Below are positions 34,801 to 49,800 of a stretch of 64,000 nucleotides of DNA, piece by piece (within the stretch, counting starts at the first letter, position 1; each line of letters begins with the position of its first letter). The stretch is from Ypsolopha sequella (lineage: Eukaryota; Arthropoda; Insecta; Lepidoptera; Ypsolophidae), in the NCBI GenBank assembly GCA_934047225.1, contig OW203989.1, positions 19,319,977 through 19,383,976 on the forward strand, given 5' to 3'. The translations under genes were made by a program, and so were the position numbers. Below the pieces are notes generated by a model. The model ran no database searches. It was given only the letters and a program-made list of their open reading frames with translations, and was not told where the DNA came from.

Positions 34801-37800
34801 GAGAATTCTTGTGTTAATCATGTGAAAATTTCGATGACTTTCGATTTTTTTTGTCAAAACTTACAATAGAAAAACAGTTTATGAAACTTAAAATTTATTT
34901 TTCAAAAAATTACGAAATTGTGAAATGCCTTGAGGTAAAAACTGTTATTCATGAAACGGTAACTGTTTATTTATAGAAAAGTGTATAAACTTAGTCTTCT
35001 TTACATGAACGACGTCTGTATTTCACTCTTTTTTATTTCTACTACAGATTAAACATTATACAACTTGCTAAACTTTGCGCAAAAAACGGTATCATAACAG
35101 CTATTATGATGGCGTTTCATCAAATTTCGCTTTTTGGTCTGTATCGAGACGTAGTTAGATTTGGCTAGATAATACTTATGAAAGAAAATATGAAGAGTAT
35201 AAGCTGTTGACATCACATTCAGTTTTTACCTTTTGTATGAATCTTGAGAAAAATCGAGGCATAAAGGGGCCATTTAAAATAACCCAGTACTACTTCGTAC
35301 CACAAATTATTATGTTGCTTAGCGTTATGTTCATCATAATTTCTTATATTTATATTATATTTAAAGATTATGTTAAAGTGGTTTATTCAACTCGACTGTG
35401 TTCTAATAACCAATTATGTATATGCAACCGGAGTAAAAGTGGAGTATGTTTTGCTGGCCAACACTAGCCAATCGTTGTAGTGTTTAGGTTGAACGTCAGT
35501 CGCTCGGTACAAATATTTCCAGAGATGACCTCCTACATCCAAACTCACAAACACTTCCTTTTAAGAATTTTTTTGAAACATCAAATCGCTTACTTGCTGA
35601 AAAAAAAACAAAACAAATGTGTAAAACATAATTACCAATAGTAGTATGAATTATTCTTCCATTCTTAATGGAGTGCCAGCCCCTCTTCACGCAGACGTCA
35701 CACACCCATCCGAAGATGAAGGAGCTGAACCACATAGCCAAGTAAGGGAAGGCGGTGAGGGTCCCAGTGGCTGCGATGTTGAACTTCAAAACGTCGGTCA
35801 TGTACTTGGGAAGGTCAGTGACCATGGTGTAGTAGCCCCAGTCGTGACCCACCTGGAAATTATAAAAGATATTCAACTGACAAAGCGTACTTTTTGAGGA
35901 CACAGTGATAATGAGATCGTGGGTCTAAGATTATTCTTGAATTAAAATTAAAGTATCTTTTTTCGTACGATTCAAGACAGAATTAAAACATCAGAATGCA
36001 CCAGGAATGGAAAAAAAGTATAAAAAGTGTTGTGACATAATTATTTACGAGGTTTTTTGTTAAGTCGCAAGAAATTTATAGGAAAGACGTAAAGGAGAGG
36101 TGTATTAAATAGACGAAACCAATAATATTTTGAATACTTTGACTTATCCGAATCAACGTTTTTAATGAGAGAAAACCGGCCAAGTGCGAGTTGAACACGC
36201 GCACGAAGGGTTCCGTACCATTATCTATAAAAACGGCAAAAAAAACATGTCTGTTGTATGGGAGCCCCCTTAAATATTTATTTTATTCTGTTTTTTAGTA
36301 TTTGTTGTTATAGCTGTCTGTATATATTTATTTGCAGTTTTAATTTGAAAACCACCACCATCGTAGTGACCCTGGTCAACACATTAGCTTATTTGTATAG
36401 ATAAAATAACCGCCAAGCCGAAAACAAAGCCAAGATTAAATAAACGTGGGTAAAGGCTAGCAATTAATATACGTGCAACCACATTTTAATGTCATTGCGT
36501 GCAACATAGAAGATGACATGCAACTAAATACTTTAAGTTGATGTCATACTTACAGCAGCAAATAACAGTGCCCATACTGGAACAGATCTGACGATCGCCT
36601 TCCAAGGTACTGGGTCTCGGATGCTCGTTTTCTCGGCACTTGTGACCGTTTCGTTCAGGTACTTTAGTTCTTCTGGGGAAATGAATGGGTGAGTGTTGGG
36701 GGTGCTGAAGCAGAGGATGCTCTGAAAGATAAAGCCGAGAATATTATTTGGCTCGAAAGTCTAAACGCAAACAGTGTACAGATGTTCTATGTGGTTCTGT
36801 CTCACAAAGTCCTTTTGGCTAATGGTTGTAGTACAGATGTTTTATTCTACGAAGTCTACTTACATTATGGTTGTAGTAGTGCATGAACACGTACTTTTTC
36901 TAGTGTGCGTAACCTCGGGAGCGCTTACAAAACGCGCAACACACACAAAATACGCGTATCTGTACATGTCACTATTACAACCATAGTCAAGTATACTTCG
37001 TAGGATATAACACCTGTAGTGCATGCTGCACACGCTCAACATCGAAAGCGCTACAAAACATGCGTTTATCTGTACATGTTACTATTACAACCATAGCCAA
37101 ATGGATTTCGTGAGAGAGAACATCTGTATTCGTTAGATCAATGTGGATATAAACTTCTTGATAAAACTAATTTGCTACATCACTAAATATTTTGAAAATT
37201 ATACGTCACGTCATTCGGTATTGTTTCCAGAATCTCAGTGTAATGTTTCACCTCAATGTCACACCTTACTTTTCTTTTATGTTTCTTTACCATAATAACG
37301 CTAACATAATATCTGTAATATACCGCTTCTGTGGCCGAGTGGCGCTCGCCTTTTAACCCAGAGGTCATGGGTTCAATCCCACGTGGTGCACAAAATTTGT
37401 GTCGGAAGGCACGTTAAGCTGTTGGTCAATACCTGAAGTATGGCAATAAGGCATACCACCCATCACGTTTGGATCGTAATAACCGTTGGTAAAAAGCGAG
37501 TGTACCTTGCATTTCACAGTTCAAACTTAATACGTAAAAATGAAAAAGATCAAAAATAAACTATATCTCTCTATAAATAAAAACTTATTTCCTTGAATTT
37601 CTTCTTACCCAGGCCAAAAACCATAAAACCCCAAAGCAGCCGAAGAAGTAGAAGACATTGGCCCAATCACCGTCCCCGGCCATGAGGAAACCCGACATGA
37701 AGGATCCAAAGATGTTTCCAATCTGAGCTCCTCCGAAGACCAGGGCTCCTTGACGTGAACGCTCGTGAGGTGGTACCCAGCGGGCTAGCACGATCATAAG

Positions 37801-40800
37801 AGCTGGCATCGTCGGACCCTAAAAAATAGAACAGAGCGCCTGGAGAAAAAAACATAGCAGTATTTTCTTAATGTGATGTCAGACAGGAGTTTGCAAATTA
37901 ATTTCCATTCAGGAAAACTTTGTATGTGCTTATAGAACTTGAAAACTGCTTAATCGAAATGGATGTTTTTTTTTTTTATATACAAAAGACTAGTTGATCT
38001 CAGAAATGTGTCACGCATGGAACTATATGAAAAATTAGTATTTTTATGAAATACTGAAATGATTTTTTTATAAAAAAAATAAAAATAAAATATAGAAATG
38101 ACGAATAGAGCCTTATTTTAAAATTATTACAAGTTTATAGCTCATAATAGTTACGAGATTATCATACATTTTTTTTTATTCTAGCCAAACAGAAATACCG
38201 TATTATTTTTTCTCACCTCCCCCATCCCTTGCAGCACCCTCAAAATAAACAACCACGTCGCTCCGCCAGCCTTCACCACAACTGGTGTCAACATAGTGAA
38301 GACGGCAGTACTTAGAAGCCCGATGCCGAGGGTCCACTTGCCTCCATACCGTTCAGCCAAGTAGCCACCAGGCACATGGGTGATGGCGTAACCGTAGTAG
38401 AAGCCACTGAGGATCAAGCCTTGGGTCGATTCACTCCAATCGAACATTGCGTACTGGAAACAATTGGAAACAACTGATTCACTGTCTAGAAGAAGAAAGA
38501 AAGAAAGAAAAGTAATTTATTTTAAAATACCACAAACACGAGAAAGAACATAAAAACATACAAAATAACAAACAATACAAATTAACAAACAGTACGAGTA
38601 AACATAACATTAGGAAAACAGTGGTAAATAAAAAAGGATTTCAGCTCAGCTTAATGCTGTAGTAGGGGCTACAGCTCTGGTATTCTGCTGAACCCTGACT
38701 TAAAATTAATATTAAAACTTAACCTATACCTATGCTAGGTGGCTTATATTTAAATACACATAAAGATAAGAAGAATGTGCAGGAGATATATATAAATAAA
38801 TAATTATATTTATATAAAACATAAATTATATACATATATACCAAAATAAAAATATATAAAATAACAAAAATTTTCATTACAAGGCTTATATTATTTTTGT
38901 AGGTCTAAAAGGTACTTTTTCAATTTAATACGGAATGTTGCCTTTGTTTTGCACTCTCTGATGGGTGGGGGCAAATCATTCCATACTTTTGACGCCCTGT
39001 ATCGAAAACTGCCTTTGAATCCAGCCGATTGATGTTTGGGTACAATAATGAGGTAATCTGAAGCTCTTGTTGCATATCGATTGACGCTAGAGGACCATGT
39101 AATTTTGTCATATAAAAACTTAGGGTGTTTGTGCTTGATTATCCCAAATAACATGACCCCAAAATGCAAGTCGCGACGAGCAGACATTTTTAACTGATTG
39201 CTATCAATTAGGTAAGGCGTGACGTGAGTACGAGAAGGAATATTGTAACAAAACCGTGAACACGCATTTTGTACCCGCTGGACAAGACGTTGTGATCTTG
39301 ACAGCATGCAGCCCCCAAATACTACATCTCCATAATTCAATTTAGATAAAATCAAAGTTTCACACATTTGAATTCTAACTTCGACACTAATATACTTTCT
39401 TATTCTATAAAGTAACTTTAACCTATAAAAACAGTTTTTGACCACATTGATAACATGATTTTCAAAACTTAAAAGACTATCCATTTGCATTCCCAGATTT
39501 TTCGCTTCACTCACTCTTTCAATGTCAATACCCTTAATCATTACTTTTGGGGTCTGAGCTATGCAATCTGATACTTGCTTATTAGTACCAAGCAGAATGA
39601 ATTTAGTTTTCTCTGAATTCAACACCAAGGCACAGCGTCCTGACCAATCAGCTATAGCATTTAAATCTTCATTAATTATATTGACTGAAGATTCTGTATC
39701 TTTTGGCTTGAATGAATAATAAACCTGCAGGTTATCAGCGTAAATATGATAACTACAATTCTTAATGACCTGTGTAATGTTAGATGTATATAAAATAAAA
39801 AGTAATGGGCCGAGTATCGAACCTTGAGGAACGCCTCGAGATAGATGTTTAGGTACTGAATTAATGGTGGATCCATCTGTTTTACGTATTTGAACAAGCT
39901 GTTTTCTATTACTTAAATACCCATTGAACCATTCAACAGCTTTTCTTTCTGTCTTGTACTTTTTCACCAATAATTATGAATATTTTTATCAAGATGTGAT
40001 GTTTCACTAATTGCCTAAAATCATAACTGTGGTATGCAGGGGCTAGTACATGTAAACAGACTAAACCCTTCATTTGCATAATGCAACAATAATAAAGAAT
40101 TGACTTGATAATAATTGATTTTGAAACTTAATTTACTTTTGTAATGGTACCGAACAAAGACTTTTGATTTGTACTATAGAAGCAACGTTTATCTCGGAAA
40201 TATTCCTAGAGTTGGGCAGTTCCTACGCAACGTAGCAAAATCATTTGTTAGTATGATTAATTTGTGAATAAATAAATAAGTTTTGTCAATACAATTTGCT
40301 TGCCTCCTTAGGTACAAAGTCTTAATTAGTTCAGGATGAGGTTAAAGCTGTGGACTAAAATAATCTTCGCTGCATGAAAACTAAGGTAGGTACTTTATAA
40401 GTAACATGAACGGGAAGATCCTTATTGACCTAAATTTATAATGGTATAATTGTTGCAGTCAAAAGTATTTCTGGGTTGTCATAGAAAAATAACCACGAAG
40501 GTCAGGTATGGCGGTCGTGGAACTGCGTTCCGTGACTTGCCATACTTAACCTTCTAACCTAACCTACCGGCTCTCTTCTGCATTGCAGCACATCCGAAAA
40601 ACTAATTTTGTCTGCGAATATCAGTCAACACTACGTCCTTAGTCAAAACTAGTTTTGACTGACTCATTCTCACAGTCAAAAGTAGTTTTGACCAGTTTTG
40701 ACTTTTGACTGTGACATACTGTGAAGCTGGTTGTTGCAATAGTGTCATATGAGAGGCAAAATTACACTTGCATAATTACACTAATTACACAAAACGAAGT

Positions 40801-43800
40801 CATTTCGGACCCTCGGTTCTCCGTCAGATAACGATTCGGATGAGATCTGATAGTAGCTGTCCAGATGTAGAGTTCTGAGTGTTCGGATTTCCATATATTT
40901 TGATGTCATTTTGAGGTTTTTTGTCTTGAACTGTCGATTTGATCAATCCTGTGAACTTGGGTGCCTTACTCCATCTGTCCTCCAGATGACTGCTATCAGA
41001 TCACATCCGAATCGTTACCTGACGGAGAAGCGAGGAAATGACCTCGTTTGTATGAAAATGTTGCTCTGGGCTAGATTTTGTGACGGTGACTGTATTTTAC
41101 CCTAGATTTCAGATCATCACGTTTTAGGCAGCTGTATATATATCGTCACGATATGAATCCCCGGGGGGGTGTTCCCTATGAAATGCAACTTACAGTCCAC
41201 ACTCGGTACACACGCGTTTCACTAACGATTATTTCGTCCCAACGTGATGAATGGTGAACCCTATCTCTCTTCGGGCAAAATTACACGCTTTTTAGGGCAT
41301 GTAGGTTTCCTTACGATGTTTTCCTTCACCGTTAGCAAGTAGTAAGTAAGCACAAATACTATGCACATACATATATTCCGAAAAACTCGTTGGTGCATAC
41401 CTGACCGGGGATCGAATCTGGATCTCAAGATTGAGAGGCCAGCGTTTTACTCCTGAGCCTTGTTAAGGCGCAGTACAAACCAAAATATAGTTTTCGCAGA
41501 CTTTATATTATAGGTATTAATTTAGCACTTAAAAATTTCAAAAGTATAAATGTAATTTTCAAGTGTTCTGACGGGCTAAAAACGCAATTACGATAACTTC
41601 CTCCGAGAGAAAAAATCACAAAATAGGTTTCGAAAGTAAGTACAAACAGCTTGTTGTTCTGCTTTTTTGAGGATAAGGACACGAAATTTTGCATAAATAT
41701 TTGTTTTACAAATCTCCAATGTTGTAACAGGAAATATTTTTAATTACAATTCCTAACGTTCGCAAATTTGCAAATTCAAAATAATCGTAGTTTTGGGTGC
41801 GCAGCAATTTATAAGAGAAGAATAGACAAATCAAAAACAAAAGCATTGGTGCAGGACGGCTAGTTTTGCTAGATACTGGGCCTTTATTGAGAAAAGCAAA
41901 GCTCTTGAATTTGTAAAAATCCTTTCGTGGAACATTAATAAAATCAGTGATTGTTTTTACTAATGTACGTATATAAGCAAGTCTTTGTTTGCCATGCACT
42001 TGTTATCACGATTGGAGAGGACTCTGATACAAGGATTAAACATTATCAAGTGTTTGCACATCACATTAGTCAATTTCTTGTTTTTAGTGCTAACAATAAT
42101 GACCTATATCTTCTAGCTTTGTTTTTTCAAGTAATAGCGTATACAAGGTGAATTTGCAAACATCGTCCAAATTCATACTTGAGCCTTGGTAAGTGAACAG
42201 CATCATGAACCAATAACGATTTTTGTAAAATTCACAAGATGAAATTTCGACTCCCCATAGTGATTCACTCAGGACTGGGAGTGAATTACTATGGGAAGTC
42301 GAAATTTCGTTAGACGAATTTTACAAAAATTGTTATCGATTCATGATGCCGATCACTTACCAAGCCTCCAGTATAAATTTGGACGATGATCAAAAAGTCA
42401 CCTTGTATAGGATGAAATTTAATCAACCGCCTGAATTCATACTTTAGACTTGGTTAGTGACCAGGAACAATGTTTAACCACCAGTAAGGTGAAATTCTAA
42501 AAAAAAATATTTTGCTCCTATACTGCATATAAGTACTAGGATTTGTAATTGAACTAGTCCAGTGTGAATGGGAGCAAACATTTTTTTTGTACGATTTCCA
42601 AAATAGTGGTAATTCAACCTCGTTCCTGATCACTAGCCGAGTCTCCAGTATGAACTCAGGCGGTTGATTAAATTTCACCTTGTGTAGGTGTTTTTATAAA
42701 TACATCTTGAGGCTTTTATAATATTAAGTATTTTATTTAATTACATACTCACATACATGTAAACGTATTAAAAAATCAAAAATTTCATATAATATTGTAT
42801 TAATTATATATAATTTATAATTATATATATTATAACAAACAATGATATATATTATAACAAACAATTTTTGTGAAAAAATCCTAATTAAACTAATCAATTT
42901 AAACAATAAGCAAATTATTTCGGATCGTAATTAAATAATTATTGTCCGATCTGGTCATTAAATTATAATAACAATAAAGCCCCTGACTGGACTTTTATAT
43001 TTTAGGGCTCTGTGCCCGAAGTAAAATAAAACCTTTACTATATAGTGAGAATCCATTGCCAGTCAGTCCTCCCTTCTAAATTTATTATAACAGCCTCATG
43101 AATTTTAATACTAAAATCTTGAAACTGGGAAACACAATAGCAAATATTTGTTCAGATGCGATGTTAAATAATTTTTTTTTAAATAATTATAAGCTTCCAT
43201 ATTTTTTACAAATTCCTTGATAAAAAACCGGTCAAGTGCGAGACGGACTCGTGCAGAAAAGGTTCCGTAACCCTACACAATACCGATACGAAACCCTAAA
43301 ACATTATGGTGAATAATATCACTTGCAGTAATTGACGAGTAACTTAGCTTGATACTAAAGATATATTTAACCCTATGTATCTAACGGGTCTAATTAAGTT
43401 GGTCTTTAAGGCGTTATATGCCGCGAAAGTGCTGCCACTTAAAAAAAATAACATTTCTTAGTTTACTAGAATAATAATTGAAAATCTGGTCAGTTAAATA
43501 CCTAGAAATAGTAAAGAACTATTTTTACATAGCAAAGTTTTCAGAGACCACCTCTTTTTAAAGCTAGAATTTTGACTTACGCCAGTTAAAATTTTAATTC
43601 ATCGAAGACATTCTTTATGAAAACTATGCTATTTAAAAACATTTTAGTTTCTTGCTAGTTGTAGACATTTAACTGAGCAGACTTTCAAAAATTATTCTGG
43701 TAAGTAAGTAATGATTTTTGTTCTAAAGTGGAAGTACTTTCGCAGCATAAAGCACGTTAATTACTTCCTGGATAATTAAATTACAGTAATTTTCAGATTT

Positions 43801-46800
43801 TTCCCCACACGTGTGCCTATTCAGTGAATGAAATTTCAAGTTTATAAGTCAACTGGAAATGCCCTATAGGTTTTCATGGTAAACAAATAATCATATAAAG
43901 GTACTTAATGACTTTTTTTTGCGTTAAGTTAGCAGTTTAGTTGAGTTTTTACAGCACCATGGAGCCGTAGACCTCTGTAGGAGGTATCAGTTTCAACTTG
44001 ATACCTCACACGGGGCTCGAGCAAAAGCGTCCTGACAGACGGACAACAAAGTGAACCTATAAGGGTTCCGTTTTTTAATGTTGAGGTACGGAACCCTAAA
44101 ATTGAGACAAGACAATTTGTAAGCTTTCAAAACTCTCATGTAGTTGGGACTAGCTATAAAAAACAACGATATATATTTTTAAAAGTATTATACGGAACCC
44201 TCTGTGCGTAATTTCAACTCGAACCTTTTATTTTTTTTATTTTTTTATTTACTTGTAAGTAGTAATGTAATGTTTGTTTTGTAACAATACTATTTTAATT
44301 AACCCACTTATAACTTTTTATAAGTAATGGATTATTTTATTTGTCTACTTTTTAGTTTACAACTTTATTTTGATAACAGGAAAATTTCAATATTTATATT
44401 TTTTGCCGGGGAAGTACCTTCTGATTTCTTATGTAAAATTTCCTGTTGAAATGTGCCAACATATTTCATATCATATGTCATGCTATTTTTCAACCGTTTT
44501 TACCTGTAGCATACATAACGTAAAAAAAACAGTTACAATTTATTTTATCGGTCTTTAAACAAAGTTTGCTGCAGAAATCGTTTAAATATACCTAAATTGT
44601 TTAAGTTAATTCAAAATTTTTTAAACTTTAATTTACAGAAACCAATGGAAACTTCGATGGCAACAGGTAATGAGGTTTTGTTGAATAACTATTGAATGAA
44701 ATATTAAATTTAAGTGTTTTGTTACGACTAATTAGAAAACGGCAGGTTTTTCACAAAATCCGGCTGAGAAACCGCACTTAAATAATTGTGTTTTATGGCA
44801 TGATGTGATTAGGCTTTTCTAGGCTAGTGGTGTTATTTTATGCAATTATTTGTAAATGGTCCTGCACAACAACAATAAAATTAGAAACATAATAAGAAAA
44901 CTTTGCTTGAAAATCTTAATTAACTATTGTCGCGTAATGCCATAAATCACATTTTTTATATACTTTTTATTCATAAGAAAACCGGCCACGTGCGAGTCAG
45001 ACTCGTGCACGAAGGGTTCCGTACCATTATCTATAAAAACGGCCAAAAAAAAACATGTCTGTTGTATGGGAGCCCCCTTAAATATTTATTTTATTCTGTT
45101 TTTTAGTATTTGTTGTTATAGCGGCAACAAAAATACATCATCTGTGAAAATTTCAACTGTCTAACTATCACGGTTCATGAGATACAGCTTGGTGACAGAC
45201 GGACAGACGGACAGACAGACGGACAACAGACAGATGGACAGCGGAGTCTAAGTAATAGGGTCCCGTTGGTTGCCCTTTGGGTACGAAACCCTAATAAAAA
45301 CAATCATGTGAGAAATTTTTGCGTTTGGGAACGAGATCCGTCACACTTTTTTCACATTTGTAAAGAAATTACAAGAATTCTCACTATCGCTAAAACAATA
45401 GATGACAGTCCAGGTGGGCTATTCCGGAGAAACAGTCCAAGCGACATTTCTAAAACTTGAGTTAAAATTTATGGCTTTCGACAGATAAAACAGGGTTTTA
45501 CGATTGAGAAGGCTAATTTGACAGACTGGAAATTATCCTCCAGATCATAGCTCGGATCCCTCTTACAGAAGCAAAGAACCTATATGTTACCTATCATTTG
45601 ATCGTATATACGAATACATCACTGTGTAAATTAAATTATACCTTTTATGTTCATGTTCTTGTGCGTTTATTTTTTTTATTTATAAATGTAATTTCATATG
45701 TTGTTACACATTTAATTAAATTAATTATTATTTATGACTTGTGTTAAGTTTTTATATTGTACCTACATTGCAAAATAAATTCATCATTCTAATCTCATTG
45801 GGTAATAAATCAAGGGTATACTGTGAGAACTGACTTAGTGACACAATTGCCGAAAATGAGGTAGTATAACAGCTATCAAGTATATATACTTTTTTTTGTG
45901 CTCTTTCTTCTGGTAAGATCCTGGGATTTTACATCACCTAAATACCTGATCAAGCATGAAACTTATTAACGTTCAAAACTGATTTTCTTAAGACTGTAAA
46001 ACGTGCACTAGTTCTCAGAATACCCTGGAAATAGGTATTAGGACACTTACGGGTCGCAAGCTGCTCGTGCCATTGCCGATGATCATCTCATCGTCGGGAC
46101 ACGCGTTCGGATCGGCCACGTGGCCCTCTTCAGTCTTGCTATTGTTGACCATCTGCGTCACAGCCAGGTTGAGGCAGACTCTCATTGTGTAGGCGTTGCA
46201 CACTGCCAGGAGCCCCATGAGCCCCAGCACATAGCGCTGGGGGATTATGAACACTGGAACAGACAACATTTTTGAAGAAATAAGAAAAGATTATAAATGT
46301 TTAATAGCAAAATCCATCGCTTTGGATACTCTTAATATTATTAGTGCATTACAAATTAGAATGGATAAATAAGAAACAAATTGCAAACCAAACCGTCAAA
46401 CGACAACAATTTTTCTTTGTTTCAGAGATCTCAAATATTGATTGGAATATTAAATACCCAAATATTGCCGTAGGTTTAGTACCATTCAAACAGGTTTAAA
46501 GAACTGATACCTTATTTCAAAACCAATTGGTTTGGCCTCGATTGCAATCGCATGTATTTCCCTCACTGTTCAAGTGTTCAAGTAATCAAACACCATCGTA
46601 AAGATGAGTTAAACTGCAATAAAGGTGGTATTAGAGTAGTTCGTTTAAGTCCGATAGAGAATAATGTTGCAATTATTCATTTGCATTTAATGTTGCTAAG
46701 GATTGCAGGACGGCAATTCTGGTACTATTTTTCACTCGAAATATCAATCAATTGACTTTTATTTCGAGCATGATAAATACCATACGATGTAAATTTGAAT

Positions 46801-49800
46801 GACTATAATTCTATAAATGGTTTTCAATCGAAAAAATCGATACACGTTCATAAAAAAACCATTTTCATAAAACTCGAAATAAGAAAAAAATAAGAAATGA
46901 CTGTATGTAGTTAGTAGCAAATATTTACCTATCTTTAATGTGTACAATTAGGATGACATGATCACATCGTGACCAAACCCTCCAATAAAGATTTTAAAAA
47001 TATACTCGAAATCGGCCTTTGCAATTTTTTTGAACGTGTCAGAATAACCGCCCTGAGACACGATCTGGATTGCGGTCTTATGTCTTACTATCGTTTTAGC
47101 GATAATGAAGAATAAGTTGGTTAAGATGGCATAAAAAAACTTCGTTAGAGGAAAATTTATTAAAATTACTTGCACAAATTTTGAATATAATAAAGTCGTG
47201 ATTATAATATATTGTTTATTTTTTTACTGGATACGGGTGTCACGATTTACAACATTATTTGCGGCTGACGTGATAGTCTGATAGACTACGTGTTTTGCGT
47301 CCTTATTTTTTATATTATGACTTAGTACCTTACTACCACCCGCGTGCTCAATTAACTCATGCGTTCTTTTGTGACCTTGCCCGGGAGCGCGCGTTACTTT
47401 ATGAAGATTGTCAAAAAGTATTCTGATTTTAAGGGCGTGTATACTAATTTAATGTTGCTATTTTTTTCATCATTTTTTTTTTATTATTCATTGTTTTACT
47501 TTTTGTATAAACGTATGTTTTTTTATGACTGATTTTGACATATCAATAAACATTCTTAAAATTTACATTGGTTTTTATTTCCACATAATTATTTTAAATA
47601 CACACCCTGAACATTCAAAAATAATGAATATAGCAGGTATTTAAAATAAAATTGATAAGATATAAGCTGCCAAATTGGTGTCTGGTGGACTACCACGGTG
47701 AAAATTAGGGTAAGTCTCTTGCAGATGGTTAAGGAAAACTGCGGTTTATTTTTACGGATCGTATCAGATATAGTATTATGTAATTATTTAGGAATTCTAG
47801 ATAGCAGAATAATTTATTGTAACGCAATTTGGACTTTGTGTCTACAAAATTATAATCTACAGCAGGATCCTACTGTAGAATATAATTTTATAGACACAGA
47901 GTCCAAATTACATTACAATACAATTGAATTACAGGAAGTAAATTATCGTATAGCACACACACTAACTGGACTTTAGTCGCTGCGAAGCTTAAAACTGAAA
48001 TCGGTAAACATACGAATTACGTTTAGATTACAAAAAAATTATAGCAGTTAAGATATTATTAGGGTTCCGCACTGAGATGTTACCGAATTGTTTGTCAGGC
48101 GCTACCATTTTTAGCGGCTTTTTTTTTCGTCTTTTACCATACTCGTATTGTGTGGTGGTACGGAACCCTTCGCTTGGTTAAAAGTTGATTGTGTGTTTAT
48201 TTTTGCTAAACTCTATTGTTATACAGGATGACTTTTAAAGTAACCCTGATAATTTTGGACTATTTTGAATTTGTTTCGTATGGAAATGGCTAGGATAACC
48301 ATATAAGAATTTAAATTTTTTATCTATAATTTAACAAAATCAATAACAAAAAAGGGTCCAATTTAATACTCAGATCCGATTTGATTAATTAAGTAGGTTT
48401 GCAAAGAAACAAATTGAAACTAATATAACAACAAACAAGATTGATTATTATTGAAGAATTTTTTATAATCTTTTCAAGTATTTTTAAGCACCTATTTTGC
48501 GCTATCCGGAGACCCAGCGACGTAATGCAGTGCGCGCTGATATGAACGTTATTTCACAGGTCGGCTCAATGTCATTGGCGGCTACAACAGCCTTAAGGGC
48601 CTTACTATTGCCAAATGAGTACTTTCTAAAGCCTACTCCTCGTTTACGGCCAAACCAAAAATAATGAAAAAATGTATTATGAATAATCAGCTCTTAGACA
48701 ACATATGCAACATTTTTCTATTTCATACCACCAAAACTTGTACATAAAAAAATGTATTAACTAAATGGTGTTTTTTGGCTTGAATTTCCTACTGCTCCTA
48801 AGTGGCTTGGCCGATTGAATTCATTTATGCTTTGATAAATAGATAAACTTGATAGCTATAAACATAATCTTGATAGCTATAAATCGAACAATCACGTCCA
48901 AGTGAAAAGTATTATTTTCTCCTATTTCCCCCTTTCAAGGACGCAGCGAGCGTCGTAACAGCCACTATGCATTGCGCGCTGATATGAACGTTATTTCAAT
49001 GTCGTTTCCGTTGATATTCGTACTGAAAAATATCGAGCTGCTAATTTGGCGATGGTAATCGCCTTAAAACAAGGTATGAGTCAGATAAAGTATTTATCTG
49101 ACTTACCGCAGTCGAAAGTTTTATTCATGAAAAATTATAAGGATTGCACTTCAATATCTTTTAACTTAATTACTTATGCATATTAAATCAAATGTAAGCT
49201 AATTTTTAGGGTTCCGTACCTGAAGGGTGTCAAACTGACCCTATTACTAAGCCTTCGCTGTTTGTCTGTTACTGTTACAGGGGTCTACAGATTCAACCAT
49301 TAAAGGTAGCAAACTAAAATTTTCCAAAATTCGTTTTATTATAACTTCTGCCACGATAAGTATCAAAATAATAAAAATAAAACAATTTACGATGGGCGCC
49401 CATACAAGAAACCTCGAAAAAACCACGACATTTTTGTTCCAGCTTTACGATGAGAGTTGCAATAAATACACGTTTTCAATTTGACCTGATTGTAAAAGTT
49501 ATCTATAAATAAATAAATTAATTAAATAAAATGTGTTTATTTCGAGCTACAGTGGCTCATATAGCAAACATAAAATATGAAAACAAGAAAATAGAAAATT
49601 TAGAAAAATAACAGGCCAAGTGCGAATCAAACTCGCCCACGAAGCAAATAAAAACGGCAAAAAGAAACATGTCTTTTGTATGGGAGCCCCCTTAAATACT
49701 TATTTTATTCTGTTTTTTAGTATTTCATGTGTGAAAATTTCAACTGTCTAACTATCACGGTTCATGAGATACAGCTTGGTGACAGACGGACAAACAGACG

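Larger units (their letters stand above)
39971..46050. other. Rest of gene B intron 2
   Basis: Non-coding except for listed SINE, foldback and GGTTCCGTACC repeats. Very AT-rich, with TA-rich runs around 42780-42860. Confidence 0.55.

Noticed and set aside
35646..35897. Plus-strand 83-codon frame
   Set aside because: Antisense shadow of gene B exon 6.
37325..37400. Functional tRNA gene
   Set aside because: A and B boxes are present but the acceptor stem does not close and a SINE body follows; same for 22360, 25500 and 41440.
47698..47976. 92-codon plus frame
   Set aside because: Mostly a 110-bp palindrome (47813-47922); no domain content.
49083..49135. Alternative start exon for gene B (ATG AATAAAACTTTC then GTAAGT on the minus strand)
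   Set aside because: Phase fits, but it lies in a small hairpin (GTCAGATAAA/TTTATCTGAC) next to a repeat, with no upstream support; the 63.3-kb candidate has better splice signals on both sides.
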